64,000 bases of DNA, from contig CP102593.1 of the NCBI GenBank assembly GCA_025666215.1, forward strand, positions 4,601,001 through 4,665,000. Reading direction: 5' to 3'. How positions within the stretch are numbered: position 1 is the first letter of the stretch; every line of letters begins with the position of its first letter. The stretch is from Xanthomonas campestris pv. phormiicola (lineage in GTDB: Bacteria; Pseudomonadota; Gammaproteobacteria; Xanthomonadales; Xanthomonadaceae). The notes below the pieces were generated by a model that saw only the letters and a program-made list of their open reading frames with translations, did not search any database and was not told where the DNA came from. This document shows, piece after piece, positions 40,958 to 52,549 of the stretch. A program made the position numbers and the translations under genes.

Positions 40958-42505
40958 TTACCAGCTACCGGTCGTCTTGAACTCGCCGATGCCCTTCTTG
41001 AACGCCGCTTCGATCTCGCCGTTCCAGTCGCCGCTGTCGTTGACCTTGGCGATCAGCTCGCCGGCGGTGTTGGCGAAATGCGCGTGCAGGCCTTCCTCGA
41101 AGGCGCCGATCTTGTTGACCGGCACGTCGTCCAGGAAGCCTTCGTTGACCGCGTAGATCGACAGCGCCTGGTTGGCGATGGACATCGGCAGGTACTGCTT
41201 CTGCTTCATCAGCTCGGTGACGCGCTGGCCGCGCTCGAGCTGCTTGCGGGTGGCTTCGTCCAGGTCCGAGGCGAACTGCGCGAACGCGGCCAGCTCGCGG
41301 TACTGCGCCAGCGAGATACGGATGCCGCCGGAGAGCTTCTTGATGATCTTGGTCTGCGCGGCGCCGCCGACGCGCGACACCGAGATGCCGGCGTTCACCG
41401 CCGGGCGGATGCCGGCGTTGAACAGGTCGGTTTCCAGGAAGATCTGGCCGTCGGTGATCGAGATCACGTTGGTCGGCACGAACGCGGACACGTCGCCGGC
41501 CTGCGTCTCGATGATCGGCAGCGCGGTCAGCGAACCGGTCTTGCCCTTCACTTCGCCGTTGGTGAACTTCTCCACGTAGTCCTCGGACACGCGCGCGGCG
41601 CGCTCCAGCAGGCGGCTGTGCAGGTAGAACACGTCGCCCGGATACGCTTCGCGGCCCGGCGGGCGCTTCAGCAGCAGCGAGATCTGGCGGTAGGCCACGG
41701 CCTGCTTGGACAGATCGTCGTACACGATCAGCGCGTCTTCGCCGCGGTCCATGAAGTACTCGCCCATGGTGCAGCCGGCGTAGGCGCTGATGTACTGCAT
41801 CGCCGCCGATTCGGAGGCGGTCGCGGCGACCACGATGGTGTGCGCCAGCGCGCCGTTCTCTTCCAGCTTGCGCACGATGTTGGCCACGGTCGAGGCCTTC
41901 TGCCCGATCGCCACGTACACGCACTTGATGCCGGTGGTCTTCTGGTTGATCACCGCATCGATCGCCAGCGCGGTCTTGCCGGTCTGGCGGTCGCCGATGA
42001 CCAGCTCGCGCTGGCCGCGGCCGATCGGGATCATCGCATCGACCGACTTGTAGCCGGTCTGCACCGGCTCATCGACCGACTTGCGCCAGATCACGCCCGG
42101 CGCCACGCGCTCCACCGGCGCGGTCTGCGCGGTGCCCAGCGGGCCCTTGCCGTCGATCGGCTCGCCCAGCGCGTTGACCACGCGGCCGAGCAGTTCCTTG
42201 CCCACCGGCACTTCCAGGATGCGGCCGGTGGTCTTGGCCACGTCGCCTTCGCGCAGGTTCTCGTAGTCGCCGAGCACCACGGCGCCGACCGAGTCGCGCT
42301 CCAGGTTCAGCGCCAGGGCGTAGGTCTCGTTCGGCAGTTCGATCATCTCGCCCTGCATCACGTCGGCCAGGCCGAAGATGCGCACGATGCCGTCGGACAC
42401 GCTGGTGACCGTGCCTTCGTTGCGCGACTCCGCAGTCAGCTTGACCTGCTCGATGCGGTTCTTGATCAGTTCGCTGATTTCGGAGGGGTTGAGCGTGGTT
42501 GCCAT
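40958..42505 (-). CDS. atpA: ATP synthase alpha subunit
   Basis: 515 residues from the ATG at 42505 ([17 protein letters not shown]). Non-catalytic Walker A is [11 protein letters not shown]. The alpha-specific features [20 protein letters not shown] and [14 protein letters not shown] with the conserved arginine are present. An eight-codon upstream extension begins MDDPKE but lacks the family pattern. It forms the alpha3beta3 head with AtpD. Confidence 0.98.
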   Translation of the reverse strand: MATTLNPSEISELIKNRIEQVKLTAESRNEGTVTSVSDGIVRIFGLADVMQGEMIELPNETYALALNLERDSVGAVVLGDYENLREGDVAKTTGRILEVPVGKELLGRVVNALGEPIDGKGPLGTAQTAPVERVAPGVIWRKSVDEPVQTGYKSVDAMIPIGRGQRELVIGDRQTGKTALAIDAVINQKTTGIKCVYVAIGQKASTVANIVRKLEENGALAHTIVVAATASESAAMQYISAYAGCTMGEYFMDRGEDALIVYDDLSKQAVAYRQISLLLKRPPGREAYPGDVFYLHSRLLERAARVSEDYVEKFTNGEVKGKTGSLTALPIIETQAGDVSAFVPTNVISITDGQIFLETDLFNAGIRPAVNAGISVSRVGGAAQTKIIKKLSGGIRISLAQYRELAAFAQFASDLDEATRKQLERGQRVTELMKQKQYLPMSIANQALSIYAVNEGFLDDVPVNKIGAFEEGLHAHFANTAGELIAKVNDSGDWNGEIEAAFKKGIGEFKTTGSW

Positions 42506-42570
42506 CTTGGTTTCCTTCGGATCGTCCACCGCGCGAAGGCGGATGGCGACGTTTGGTTAGCGTCTTTGAG

Positions 42571-42650
42571 AATCGGGAATGGGGAATCGGGAATCGCTGG
42601 TGGCGTTGCCGCCGGGCCGGGTTCTCTCTCCTCTATTCGCCATTCCCGCT
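42571..42650. repeat. Inverted heptamer-repeat element between atpH and atpA
   Basis: AATCGGGAATGGGGAATCGG and one more unit (42571-42595) face a shortened inverted arm ATTCGCCATTCCCGC (42634-42648). This is the most degenerate of the five elements in the window. Confidence 0.75.
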
Positions 42651-42652
42651 TC

Positions 42653-43180
42653 TTAGTGGGCCAGTGCGGAGTGCAGGCGCGACAGCTTGCCTTTCAGCGA
42701 CCCGTCGATGACCACGTCGCCGGCGTCGATCACCGCGCCGCCGATCAGCGAAGCGTCCACCGCCGTGGTGATCTCGACCTCGCGGCCGAAGCGCTGCTTC
42801 AGCGCCACCTTCAACGAGGCCACTTCCGCCTCGCTGAGCTGGGTGGCCGAGGTCACGTTGGCCTTGACCACGCATTCGGCCTCGGCACGCAGCTGATCGT
42901 ACAGCCCGGCGATCTCGGGCAGCAGCGGCAGCCGCTGCCCTTCGGCCAGCAGGCTCAGGAAGCGCGCGTACTGCTCGTCGGCCACCTGCGGCGCCAGCAG
43001 CGCCACCGCCTGCTCGCGCTGCAGCTGCGGGTTGTGCAGCAGCGCCGCCACGCGCGGATCGGCGGCGACCTGGGCGGAGAACGCCAGCGCCTGCGACCAC
43101 GGTGCGAGCTTGCCGGCATCGCTGGCCGCAGCGAACGCGGCGCGGGCATACGGACGCGCCAGTGTGAGGGCCTGGCTCAT
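42653..43180 (-). CDS. atpH: ATP synthase delta subunit
   Basis: 175 residues starting [20 protein letters not shown], the classic delta/OSCP N-terminal helix, and ending in the signature [20 protein letters not shown] and [13 protein letters not shown]. It anchors the peripheral stalk to F1. Its ATG lies one nucleotide beyond the atpF stop. Confidence 0.97.
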   Translation of the reverse strand: MSQALTLARPYARAAFAAASDAGKLAPWSQALAFSAQVAADPRVAALLHNPQLQREQAVALLAPQVADEQYARFLSLLAEGQRLPLLPEIAGLYDQLRAEAECVVKANVTSATQLSEAEVASLKVALKQRFGREVEITTAVDASLIGGAVIDAGDVVIDGSLKGKLSRLHSALAH

Positions 43181-43181
43181 C

Positions 43182-43652
43182 TCAGATCTCCGCCGCCAGC
43201 TCGTCGAGCAGCGCCTTGTGGGCGCTGGCGTCGATTTCGCGCTTGAGCAGCTTTTCCGCACCGCTCACCGCCAGCAGCGACACCTGGCGACGCAGCTCCT
43301 CGCGCGCACGGTTGGCCGCCGCGTCGATCTCGGCCTGGGCCAGATCCTTCTGCCGGTTGGCCTCGGCGATCGCCTCGTGCTTGGCCGCTTCGACGATCTG
43401 GTTGGCGCGCGCGTGGGCCTGGTCGATGATCTCGTTGGCCTTGACGCGTGCGTCCTTCAGCGCTTCGTTGACCTTTTCCTGCGCCTGCGCCAGATCCTTC
43501 TGGCTGCGATCGGCGGCGGCGAGGCCTTCGGCGATCTTCTGTTGGCGCTCTTCGATGGCCTGCATCAGCGGCGGCCAGATCTTGGTCGCGACGATCCAGA
43601 TCAGACCGGCAAACGCCAGCGCCTGGGCAAAGAGGGTGAGACCGATATTCAT
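43182..43652 (-). CDS. atpF: ATP synthase b subunit
   Basis: 156 residues. One N-terminal membrane helix ([20 protein letters not shown]) precedes a long charged coiled coil with the family pattern [20 protein letters not shown] and [20 protein letters not shown]. It forms the peripheral stalk. The upstream gap to atpE (117 bp in the non-coding part) has GC-rich hairpins but no heptamer element. Confidence 0.97.
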   Translation of the reverse strand: MNIGLTLFAQALAFAGLIWIVATKIWPPLMQAIEERQQKIAEGLAAADRSQKDLAQAQEKVNEALKDARVKANEIIDQAHARANQIVEAAKHEAIAEANRQKDLAQAEIDAAANRAREELRRQVSLLAVSGAEKLLKREIDASAHKALLDELAAEI

Positions 43653-43769
43653 TGGGTACGCTCAGCCAAAGTGACGGGGTGGACGCGCCGCCATCGCGGC
43701 GCGCGCGTCCGAACCTTCATCCGCAGCGGGACGGCCGCATCGCTGCGACCGTCCGCCGGTGCTACTGGA

Positions 43770-44123
<354 letters not shown>

Positions 44124-44146
44124 TTAAAACGCGTGAAGCAGGAACG

Positions 44147-44941
44147 TCAGTGGCTGTCTTCCGCCAGGCTCAGGTACACGATGGACAGCATCATGAAGAT
44201 GAAAGCCTGCAGCGGGATCACCAGCAGGTGGAACAGCATCCAGCCGAAGCCGAACGCGCCGCCGGCCAGCGCGCCGAAGATGCCGGCACCGCCCAGCACC
44301 CAGATCAGCAGGAACACGATCTCGCCGCCGAACATGTTGCCGAACAGTCGCATCGCCAGCGAGATCGGCTTGCTCAGCCACTCGACGACATTGAGGATCA
44401 GGTTGAACGGCAGCATCCACTTGCCGAACGGGGCGGTCAGGAATTCCTTGGTCATCCCGCCCACGCCCTTGGAGCGCAGCGCGAAGAAGATCATCAGGAA
44501 GAACACGCTGATCGACATGCCCAGGGTGGCGTTGACGTCGGCGGTGGGCACCGGCTTCCAGTAGTGCACGCCGGCCAATTCGAGCGGCTTGGCGATGAAG
44601 TCCGCCGGGATCATCTTGATGAGGTTCATCATCAGGATCCAGAAGAACAGGGTGATCGCGATCGGGGTCACCAGCTTGCTGGTGCCGTGGTAGGTGTCCT
44701 TGGCCTGGCGGTCGACGAACTCCAGCAGGATCTCCACGAACGCCTGCCATTTGCCCGGCACGCCGGCGGTGGCCTTGCGCGTGGCGATCCAGAAGCCGAA
44801 CACCATCACCAGGCCGGACAGCACCGACATGACCAGGGTATCGACGTGCACCTGCCAGAACCCGCCTTCCTGCACCTGGAAGGTGAGGTTCTGCAGGTGG
44901 TGCTGGATGTAGGAGGTAGGGGTTGCTTCCTCGCCCGCCAT
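44147..44941 (-). CDS. atpB: ATP synthase a subunit
   Basis: 264 residues from the ATG at 44941 (MAGEEATPTSYIQHHLQNLT). Five to six helices are visible, with the essential arginine in LAMRLFGNMFGGE and the C-terminal helix IPLQAFIFMMLSIVYLSLA. It forms the proton half-channels against the c ring. It follows atpI by 26 nt. Confidence 0.96.
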   Translation of the reverse strand: MAGEEATPTSYIQHHLQNLTFQVQEGGFWQVHVDTLVMSVLSGLVMVFGFWIATRKATAGVPGKWQAFVEILLEFVDRQAKDTYHGTSKLVTPIAITLFFWILMMNLIKMIPADFIAKPLELAGVHYWKPVPTADVNATLGMSISVFFLMIFFALRSKGVGGMTKEFLTAPFGKWMLPFNLILNVVEWLSKPISLAMRLFGNMFGGEIVFLLIWVLGGAGIFGALAGGAFGFGWMLFHLLVIPLQAFIFMMLSIVYLSLAEDSH

Positions 44942-44967
44942 GAGTCCTGAGCCTTTTCGTGATTCGA

Positions 44968-45333
44968 TCAACGTCTGGCCAGCGCCAGAACCTGGAACAT
45001 CAGCCCGGTGGCGATACCCGCCAACAGGGCCAGAGGAGGCAGCCGCCACCAGGCAAAGCCCAGCGCCAGTACCGCGAATACCAACACCAACTTCAGCACC
45101 ATGGCCACGATCAACCGCGCCATCGCCGCACCGGCCGCCTGCACGCCGCCGCTCAGCGCGGTACGTGCCGCCAGCCATCCTCCCGCCACCGTCGCCAGCC
45201 CGGTTGCGGCAGCGCCCATGGCGTACTTCGGCCCCAGCAGCAGGAACGCCAGGGAAACCACGGCCACCGCCACCAGCGGGTAAATCGCTGCGCGCAGCAT
45301 CAGCCGCCGACCCGCATCAACGGAGTTCAGCAC
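44968..45333 (-). CDS. atpI: ATP synthase protein I (GTG start)
   Basis: 121 residues with four hydrophobic segments (AIYPLVAVAVVSLAFLLLG, AMGAAATGLATVAGGWLAA, LIVAMVLKLVLVFAVLALGF, ALLAGIATGLMFQVLALA). The GTG at 45333 has AGGA six bases upstream and gives VLNSVDAGRRLMLRAAIYPL. The first ATG, 11 codons later, has no such site. AtpI proteins help assemble the c ring. First gene of the operon, 58 bp after the promoter's -10 box. Confidence 0.9.
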   Translation of the reverse strand: MLNSVDAGRRLMLRAAIYPLVAVAVVSLAFLLLGPKYAMGAAATGLATVAGGWLAARTALSGGVQAAGAAMARLIVAMVLKLVLVFAVLALGFAWWRLPPLALLAGIATGLMFQVLALARR

Positions 45334-45391
45334 AGAAAATCCTGCAGTTGGTGGTGGGTTGAGGACGTCTTCGCGTCCGTCGAGCCGCGGA

Positions 45392-45421
45392 ATTATAGCA
45401 ATGGGACAATTTGCGAGACAA
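45392..45421 (-). promoter_or_regulatory. Sigma-70 promoter of the atp operon
   Basis: On the minus strand a perfect TATAAT (45392-45397) is preceded by TGC (extended -10) and, 18 bp upstream, by TTGTCT (45416-45421). Transcription should start near 45385, about 50 bp before the atpI start codon. Confidence 0.78.
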
Positions 45422-45605
45422 CCGCCAAAGGTTGCGGCCGTCCCCGGATCGAGCCCAGCCGCCAACGATAGCACGTCGCAGACCCGCGCCGCGGGCTGGA
45501 TTGATGCATCGCACCAGGAATTTGCGTGGGAACTTTCCATGCCGCCTCCGGTCCGATTGTGCAGGGACTGCGCCCATCCTCGTCGATTTGCAGCGCGGAC
45601 CCATG

Positions 45606-45635
45606 GAGCCCCGGGCGACCGGGGCTCTTCTTTTT
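45606..45635 (+). terminator. Orphan Rho-independent terminator, possible sRNA 3' end
   Basis: GAGCCCCGG (45606-45614), loop GCGA and CCGGGGCTC (45619-45627) form a perfect 9-bp stem, followed by TTCTTTTTG. It reads rightward, yet no rightward gene ends here: the atp operon leaves in the other direction and the next rightward gene starts at 45774. It either ends a small RNA or attenuates the porin leader. Confidence 0.7.
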
Positions 45636-45773
45636 GCCTGCAATTCTGTGACCGGCGCCACCGTGGCCGCTCCATACCTTCACGAATGGTGGACACGGAT
45701 TTAAGGATAGTTGCGGCCCGCGGTGGCGCTCGCCATCGGCGCATTCATCCCCAGATGACGGAGCTTCGTCCCT

Positions 45774-46601
45774 ATGAAACACTTGCTTGCCCTTGCGCTT
45801 CCGTGCGCACTTGCCGCCGCCTACGCCCTGCCCGCCCACGCCGAAGACGGCGACGATCGCTTCACCATCCGCCTCGGCGCGATGAACGTGGACAACGACA
45901 ACACCCTGCGTGGCAACACCACCATCGCCGGCAACGAAATTTCCGGCTCGCAGGACTTCGATCTCGGCGGCAAGGAATGGGAGCCGCGCGTGGACGGCAT
46001 GTTCCGCATCAGCACCCGCCAGCGCCTGATCTTCGACTACTTCAAGTACGACAAGGACCGCCGCGAGGAACTCGGCGAGGACCTCAGCTACGGCGGCGCC
46101 ACCGTACCGGGCGGCAGCTTCGTCAAGGGCGAGCTGAAGTACCAGGTCGCCAGCCTGGTGTACGACTACGCGGTGATCGACACCCCGCAGTTCAGCATGG
46201 GCCTGCAGATCGGCGCCGAATGGGCCAAGATCCAGGCCAATGCCTACGCCGACCTGGGCGACCTGTATTCGGGCACCTTCATCGACGAGAGCGAGGACGG
46301 CGCCGCGCCGGTGATCGGCCTGCGCTTCACCGCGCAGCCGAACGAGCACTGGCTGTTCAGCGTGCAGGGCCAGTACCTCAACACCAATTGGGGCGATTTC
46401 GGCAAGTACGACGGCGACCTGAGCCGCGCCAACGCGATCGCCGAATACCGCTTCACCAAGAACTTCGGCATCTTTGCCGGCTACGACTGGTTCAAGCTCG
46501 ACGTGGATCGCAAGACCGACTCCAACGTCGACACGCTAACCAACGTCGGCCTGAAGCAGGAGTTCAAGGGCCCGGTGGCCGGCGTGACCTTCGCGTTCTG
46601 A
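45774..46601 (+). CDS. Outer-membrane beta-barrel protein
   Basis: 275 residues with a clear signal peptide (KHLLALALPCALAAAYALPA, cleavage at AHA-ED). A series of amphipathic strands follows and it ends with aromatic GVTFAF, the usual outer-membrane insertion signal. No exact family can be named; it resembles general porin-like barrels of about 12 strands with acidic loops (IDESEDGAAP). It is followed 28 bp later by a strong terminator, so it is monocistronic. The orphan terminator at 45606 may lie in its leader. Confidence 0.8.
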   Translation: MKHLLALALPCALAAAYALPAHAEDGDDRFTIRLGAMNVDNDNTLRGNTTIAGNEISGSQDFDLGGKEWEPRVDGMFRISTRQRLIFDYFKYDKDRREELGEDLSYGGATVPGGSFVKGELKYQVASLVYDYAVIDTPQFSMGLQIGAEWAKIQANAYADLGDLYSGTFIDESEDGAAPVIGLRFTAQPNEHWLFSVQGQYLNTNWGDFGKYDGDLSRANAIAEYRFTKNFGIFAGYDWFKLDVDRKTDSNVDTLTNVGLKQEFKGPVAGVTFAF

Positions 46602-46628
46602 TCCATCGGGCAATCGAACACAACAGGA

Positions 46629-46663
46629 CCCGGCGATAGGAAAAACCTATCGCCGGGTTTTTT
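46629..46663 (+). terminator. Rho-independent terminator of the porin-like gene
   Basis: CCCGGCGATAGG (46629-46640), loop AAAAA, and CCTATCGCCGGG (46646-46657) form a perfect 12-bp stem followed by six T residues. Confidence 0.95.
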
Positions 46664-47065
46664 GTTTTGCATTGGACCCGGCGCCGGCAGGCGCGCAGGA
46701 TGACAGCCGTCCTCCTCGATCCAGCGTGCTGCCCATGCACAAGACTCACCGGCCGATCTGCTCCAGCTCGCTCGCATCGCCGGCGCCGGCGATGCGTACC
46801 CAAGGGCGCCGTGGCATCGCGACCGCGGACACGCCAGGGTTGCAGGCAGCGATGACGTTCCTGGATGCGCTGACCCGGCTGCGGCGCCGGCATGTCGCCG
46901 CCCATGCCGCCCTGCTGGATCTGCTGATTCCCACCGAACCGCGCTCGCCGCTGGCCGCGTAAGCCGCAGCGCGGCACGGTGCTCCGTGCCGCGGGAGTTC
47001 GATCGCGTGGCGGGCCCCGGCCACGGCCGCGCCCGCCGCGCCGCCCCCCCCCCCCGCCAGAAACG

Positions 47066-47092
47066 ACGACGCCCCGGCAAGCGGGGCGTCGT
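47066..47092 (-). terminator. Probable terminator of lpd
   Basis: ACGACGCCCCG (47066-47076) pairs with CGGGGCGTCGT (47082-47092) around a five-base loop. On the minus strand only TTT follows after two bases, so the T-tract is weak. It lies 28 bp past the lpd stop. Confidence 0.7.
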
Positions 47093-47119
47093 GACCTCAT
47101 CGGCGCCGCAGCCGGCGCC

Positions 47120-48925
<1,806 letters not shown>

Positions 48926-49056
48926 GCAGCTTCTCCTGTGGCCCGGCCGGCACGCCGGCGGGCGATTGCAGTTCTACGGCGGCGCCGCGATGGACGCGGC
49001 GCACGCGGGTGGGGGAAACACGGGCCGCGCCGGGCGCGGCGCCGTTGCGGCAGGAC

Positions 49057-50823
49057 TTACAGCAGCACGCGGCGCATGTCCGCCAGCACCTGGCTCAGGT
49101 AGGTGGTGAAGCGCGCCGCCGCGGCGCCGTCGATGACCCGGTGGTCGTAGCTCAACGACAGCGGCAGCATCAACTTCGGGGCGAATTCCTTGCCGTTCCA
49201 CACCGGCTGGATCGCCGACTTGGACACGCCCAGGATCGCCACTTCCGGCGCATTGACGATCGGGGTGAACGCGGTGCCGCCGATGCCGCCGAGCGAGCTG
49301 ATCGAGAAGCAGCCGCCGCTCATCTCGGCCGGGCCGAGCTTGCCGTCGCGCGCCTTCTTGGCCAGCTCGCCGCTTTCGCGCGCCAGCTCGACCACGCCCT
49401 TCTTGTCCACGTCGCGGATCACCGGCACCACCAGCCCGTTCGGGGTGTCGGCGGCGAAACCGATGTGGAAATACTTCTTCAGGGTCAGGTTCTCGCCGGC
49501 CGCATCCAGCGAGGCGTTGAAGTCGGGGAACTGCTTCAGCGCCGCGGCGCTGGCCTTGAGCAGGAAGGCGAGCATGGTCAGCTTGATGCCGGCCTTTTCG
49601 TTTTCCTTGTTCAGCGCCACGCGCAGGGCTTCCAGGTCGGTGATGTCGGCCTGCTCGAACTGGGTGACGTGCGGGATCATCGCCCAGTTGCGCGCCAGGT
49701 TGGCGCCGGAGATCTTCTTGATCCGCGACAGCGGCTTGACCTCGATCTCGCCGAACTTGGCGAAGTCCACCTTCGGCCACGGCAGCAGGTTCAGGCCGTT
49801 GCCGCCGGCCGCCGGCGTCGCGCCAGCCGCCGTGGTCGCCGCACCGCCGGCCAACGCGGCCTTGACGTAGCGCTGCACGTCGTCCTTGGTGATGCGCCCG
49901 CCGTGCTCGGTGCCGCTGACCTGGAACAGGTCCACGCCCAGCTCGCGCGCGAACACGCGCACCGCCGGGCTGGCGTAGGGCACCTTCTGCGGCAGCACGC
50001 TGTCGGCGCTGAACTCCACCGGCGGGCTGCTCGGGATGCCGGCCGACGGCGCGGAAGCGCCCGCCTTGGCCGGCGCCGAGCCCTGCACCTGCGCGATCTC
50101 GCGCTGGGCCAGCTTGTCCGGCGCGGCCGAGGCCGGCACCGGCTCCACCCCGCCGCCGGTCTCGGCGCTGGGCTGGACCGCGCCTGCCGCCGGCGCATCG
50201 GCGCTGGCACCGGCCACTTCGATCAGCGCCACGACCTTGCCCTCGGACAGGCTGTCGCCGACCTTGACCTTCAGCTCCCTGACCACGCCGGCCACCGACG
50301 AGGGCACTTCCATCGTCGCCTTGTCCGACTCCAGGGTGACCAGGCTCTGGTCCTTGGCCACGGTATCGCCGACCGCGACCAGCACCTCGATCACCGGCAC
50401 GTCGCTGTAGTCGCCGATGTCCGGCACCCGCGCCTCGACGATGCCGCCGCCGGCATTCCCTGCCGGGACCGGCTTGGTCGCCTGCTGCGCGGCCGGCGCC
50501 GGCGGGGCCGGCTCCTGCCTGGCCGGTGCGGGCGCGGCCTTGGCGGCCGCCGGGGCCGGCGCAGCAGCACCTGCGCCGGCCTCGGCCACTTCGATCAGCG
50601 CCACGAGCTTGCCCTCGGACAGGCTGTCGCCGACCTTGACCTTCAGCTCCTTGACCACGCCGGCGAACGGCGACGGTACTTCCATCGTCGCCTTGTCCGA
50701 CTCCAGGGTGACCAGGCTCTGGTCCTTCTTCACCGTGTCGCCGACCGCCACCAGCACTTCGATTACCGGGACGTCGCTGTAGTCACCGATATCGGGGACA
50801 AGTGCTTCCTTGATTTCGGCCAT
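49057..50823 (-). CDS. aceF: Pyruvate dehydrogenase E2, dihydrolipoamide acetyltransferase
   Basis: 588 residues. Two nearly identical lipoyl domains (each with LESDKATMEVPS; first lysine at about 44) are joined by Ala/Pro-rich linkers. A peripheral-subunit-binding domain (YASPAVRVFARELGVDLFQV) follows, then the acyltransferase domain ending with the catalytic signature SLSYDHRVIDGAAAARF. It transfers acetyl groups to CoA and forms the complex core. The start MAEIKEALVPDIGDY is preferred over an upstream extension. Notably aceE is not adjacent. Confidence 0.96.
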   Translation of the reverse strand: MAEIKEALVPDIGDYSDVPVIEVLVAVGDTVKKDQSLVTLESDKATMEVPSPFAGVVKELKVKVGDSLSEGKLVALIEVAEAGAGAAAPAPAAAKAAPAPARQEPAPPAPAAQQATKPVPAGNAGGGIVEARVPDIGDYSDVPVIEVLVAVGDTVAKDQSLVTLESDKATMEVPSSVAGVVRELKVKVGDSLSEGKVVALIEVAGASADAPAAGAVQPSAETGGGVEPVPASAAPDKLAQREIAQVQGSAPAKAGASAPSAGIPSSPPVEFSADSVLPQKVPYASPAVRVFARELGVDLFQVSGTEHGGRITKDDVQRYVKAALAGGAATTAAGATPAAGGNGLNLLPWPKVDFAKFGEIEVKPLSRIKKISGANLARNWAMIPHVTQFEQADITDLEALRVALNKENEKAGIKLTMLAFLLKASAAALKQFPDFNASLDAAGENLTLKKYFHIGFAADTPNGLVVPVIRDVDKKGVVELARESGELAKKARDGKLGPAEMSGGCFSISSLGGIGGTAFTPIVNAPEVAILGVSKSAIQPVWNGKEFAPKLMLPLSLSYDHRVIDGAAAARFTTYLSQVLADMRRVLL

Positions 50824-51068
50824 GCGGGCAACTCCGGCAACTAATGAGGGGGAAACCCCTATTGTGGCGGCCCGCAGCCGCAGCGCCAACCTTTGCCGGG
50901 CAAAAAAACCCGCAGCGGCCGCGCAACGACGCCGACAAGCGCCTGTGCGTGGCGTTCGCGGCGGACTGTACGCCTGCGCATTGTCCTGGCGTCATCGCCG
51001 CGGCGCGCACCGCGCCGCCTTCACGGGCGGGTGCCTAGGATGCCCCGCACCCGGATCGGAGTGCCGCC

Positions 51069-51827
51069 ATGCGTGCGTTCGTGCTGTTGATGTCGTTGGC
51101 GATGCCGCTGGTCGCCTGGTTCTCGCAACGCGGCGCGTTCGGCCCGACCAACGGCGCGATCTCCGACCGCTACCCGACCCTGATCGTCGCCGCCGGCTAC
51201 GCGTTCGCGATCTGGGGCCCGATCTTCCTGCTCGACCTGGCCTTCGGCCTGTGGCAGCTGTCGCCGCGGCGCCGGCGCGACAGCGCGCTGGCGCAGGTGC
51301 GGCTGCCGGCGGCGCTGGGCTGCGGCCTGACCGCGCTGTGGATGCCGGTGTTCTCGCAGCAGCATTTCCTGCTGGCGCTGGCGGTGATCTGGGCGGCGCT
51401 GGCGTGCCTGGCGCTGGCCGCGCTGCGCCTGTCGCGCGATCCGCGCGCCGAGCCGTGGCAGGCGCTGTGGGCGTGGCTGCCGCTGTCGCTGCACGCCGGC
51501 TGGCTGTCGCTGGCCGCGTTCCTGAACACCGCGCAGGTGATCGTCGCCTACCGCTGGCTGTCCACCGAACACATGCTGCCGTGGAGCCTGGGGCTGTTCG
51601 CGCTGGCCGGCGCGCTGCTGCTCGGCCTGAACCGGGCGATGCGCGGCAACCTGGCCTATGTCGCGGCGGCGCTGTGGGCGCTGGCCGCGGTCTACGTCAA
51701 GCAGGCCGGCAGCGGCCTGGACGGTGCGCGCAGCGCGGCCTGGGTGGCGTTGGCGCTGGCCGCGGCGCTGCTGGTGCAGACGCTGTGGCTGCGGTTGCGC
51801 GCGCCGTCGCCGCGCGCATTGCCCTGA
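51069..51827 (+). CDS. Multi-pass membrane protein (tryptophan-rich sensory protein-like)
   Basis: 252 residues with about seven hydrophobic segments and many tryptophans. The stretch AAGYAFAIWGPIFLLDLAFG recalls the first part of TspO/tryptophan-rich sensory proteins and their longer bacterial relatives, but the match is partial. GGAG lies upstream of the ATG. It is divergent from aceF and convergent with the glycosylase gene (6-bp gap). No cellular role can be stated. Confidence 0.65.
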   Translation: MRAFVLLMSLAMPLVAWFSQRGAFGPTNGAISDRYPTLIVAAGYAFAIWGPIFLLDLAFGLWQLSPRRRRDSALAQVRLPAALGCGLTALWMPVFSQQHFLLALAVIWAALACLALAALRLSRDPRAEPWQALWAWLPLSLHAGWLSLAAFLNTAQVIVAYRWLSTEHMLPWSLGLFALAGALLLGLNRAMRGNLAYVAAALWALAAVYVKQAGSGLDGARSAAWVALALAAALLVQTLWLRLRAPSPRALP

Positions 51828-51833
51828 TCCGGG

Positions 51834-52367
51834 CTAGGTGGGCGCTGGCGTGAGCCAGACCTGCAGCGGCGCCCACGCCTGCTGCAGCCGCGCCAGCGAG
51901 AAGGCGGCATTGGCCGGGCTGGTCGACGGCAGTGCCAGCACCGCCAGCGGCGGCGCGCGCGGCGCCAGCTGCGGCTGCACGAAACGCGCGAACGCCTGCG
52001 CCGCCGCGGCGCCGTTGCAGGCGATGGCACGCAACTGCGGCAAACGCGCGATGCGCGCGGGCAAGGGATTGGGCACTTCGCTGCCGCGCACGATCGCCGT
52101 GTCCAGGCTGCCGCTGCGCCGGCACTGCCCGATCACGTCCCACAGTCCCACGCCGAAGGCCTGCATCGCCTGCAGGCGCGCGTCGTAGTCGAGCAGCGGA
52201 TCGAAACCGCACAACGCGCCCAGCAACGGCCACAAGCGGTTGCGCGGATGCGCGTAGTAGCGCGCGTGCTGCAACGACATCGCACCGGGCATGGAGCCGA
52301 GAATCAGCACCCGGCAATCGTCGCGAATCTGCGCAGGCAAGCCTTGCAACACGTCCCGCATCGTCAC
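51834..52367 (-). CDS. DNA-deoxyinosine (hypoxanthine) glycosylase, UDG superfamily family 6
   Basis: 177 residues. The family pattern LILGSMPGAMSLQHARYYAH with the following NRLWPLLGAL is at the N-terminus, and the second motif PSTSPANA at the C-terminus. This uracil-glycosylase-fold group removes deaminated purines such as hypoxanthine rather than uracil. ATGs at codons 1 and 3 are both possible starts. The gene is divergent from an OmpW gene and overlaps no neighbour. Confidence 0.85.
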   Translation of the reverse strand: MTMRDVLQGLPAQIRDDCRVLILGSMPGAMSLQHARYYAHPRNRLWPLLGALCGFDPLLDYDARLQAMQAFGVGLWDVIGQCRRSGSLDTAIVRGSEVPNPLPARIARLPQLRAIACNGAAAAQAFARFVQPQLAPRAPPLAVLALPSTSPANAAFSLARLQQAWAPLQVWLTPAPT

Positions 52368-52549
52368 GCCGTGCGCATCTGGGTGAACATCACAAAGTCT
52401 TAAAACCTCGTTATTTCAAGCATCCGACGCCAGTGCCTGAACGATGCCTGCATCCACTCGGGCGAGGTCGGCGTCGATTCATCTTCTCATCGATACGGTG
52501 TGCGCGCCCACTCCTGTGGCCCCACAAAAAAAAGATTGAGGAGATTCCC

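Larger units (their letters stand above)
46602..47119. other. 518-bp non-coding region between porin-like gene and lpd
   Basis: It contains the porin-gene terminator at 46629-46663 and the lpd terminator at 47066-47092. Between them a rightward open frame of 75 codons (46735-46962, MHKTHRPICS...) exists but has no clear ribosome-binding site or family. A run of 12 C residues lies at 47044-47055. Confidence 0.55.

Noticed and set aside
40091..43246. A rightward open frame of over 1000 codons across atpG, atpA and atpH
   Set aside because: It is the high-GC antisense shadow of three conserved atp genes with no recognisable domain.
46735..46962. A 75-codon rightward open frame between the porin-like gene and lpd
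   Set aside because: It lies after a strong terminator, has no evident ribosome-binding site, and the protein has no family features. It could be real but is not supported.
47044..47055. Run of 12 C residues as a phase-variation tract
   Set aside because: It lies downstream of lpd beyond the likely terminator, not in a promoter or reading frame, so no switching target is evident. It may even be a sequencing-sensitive spot.
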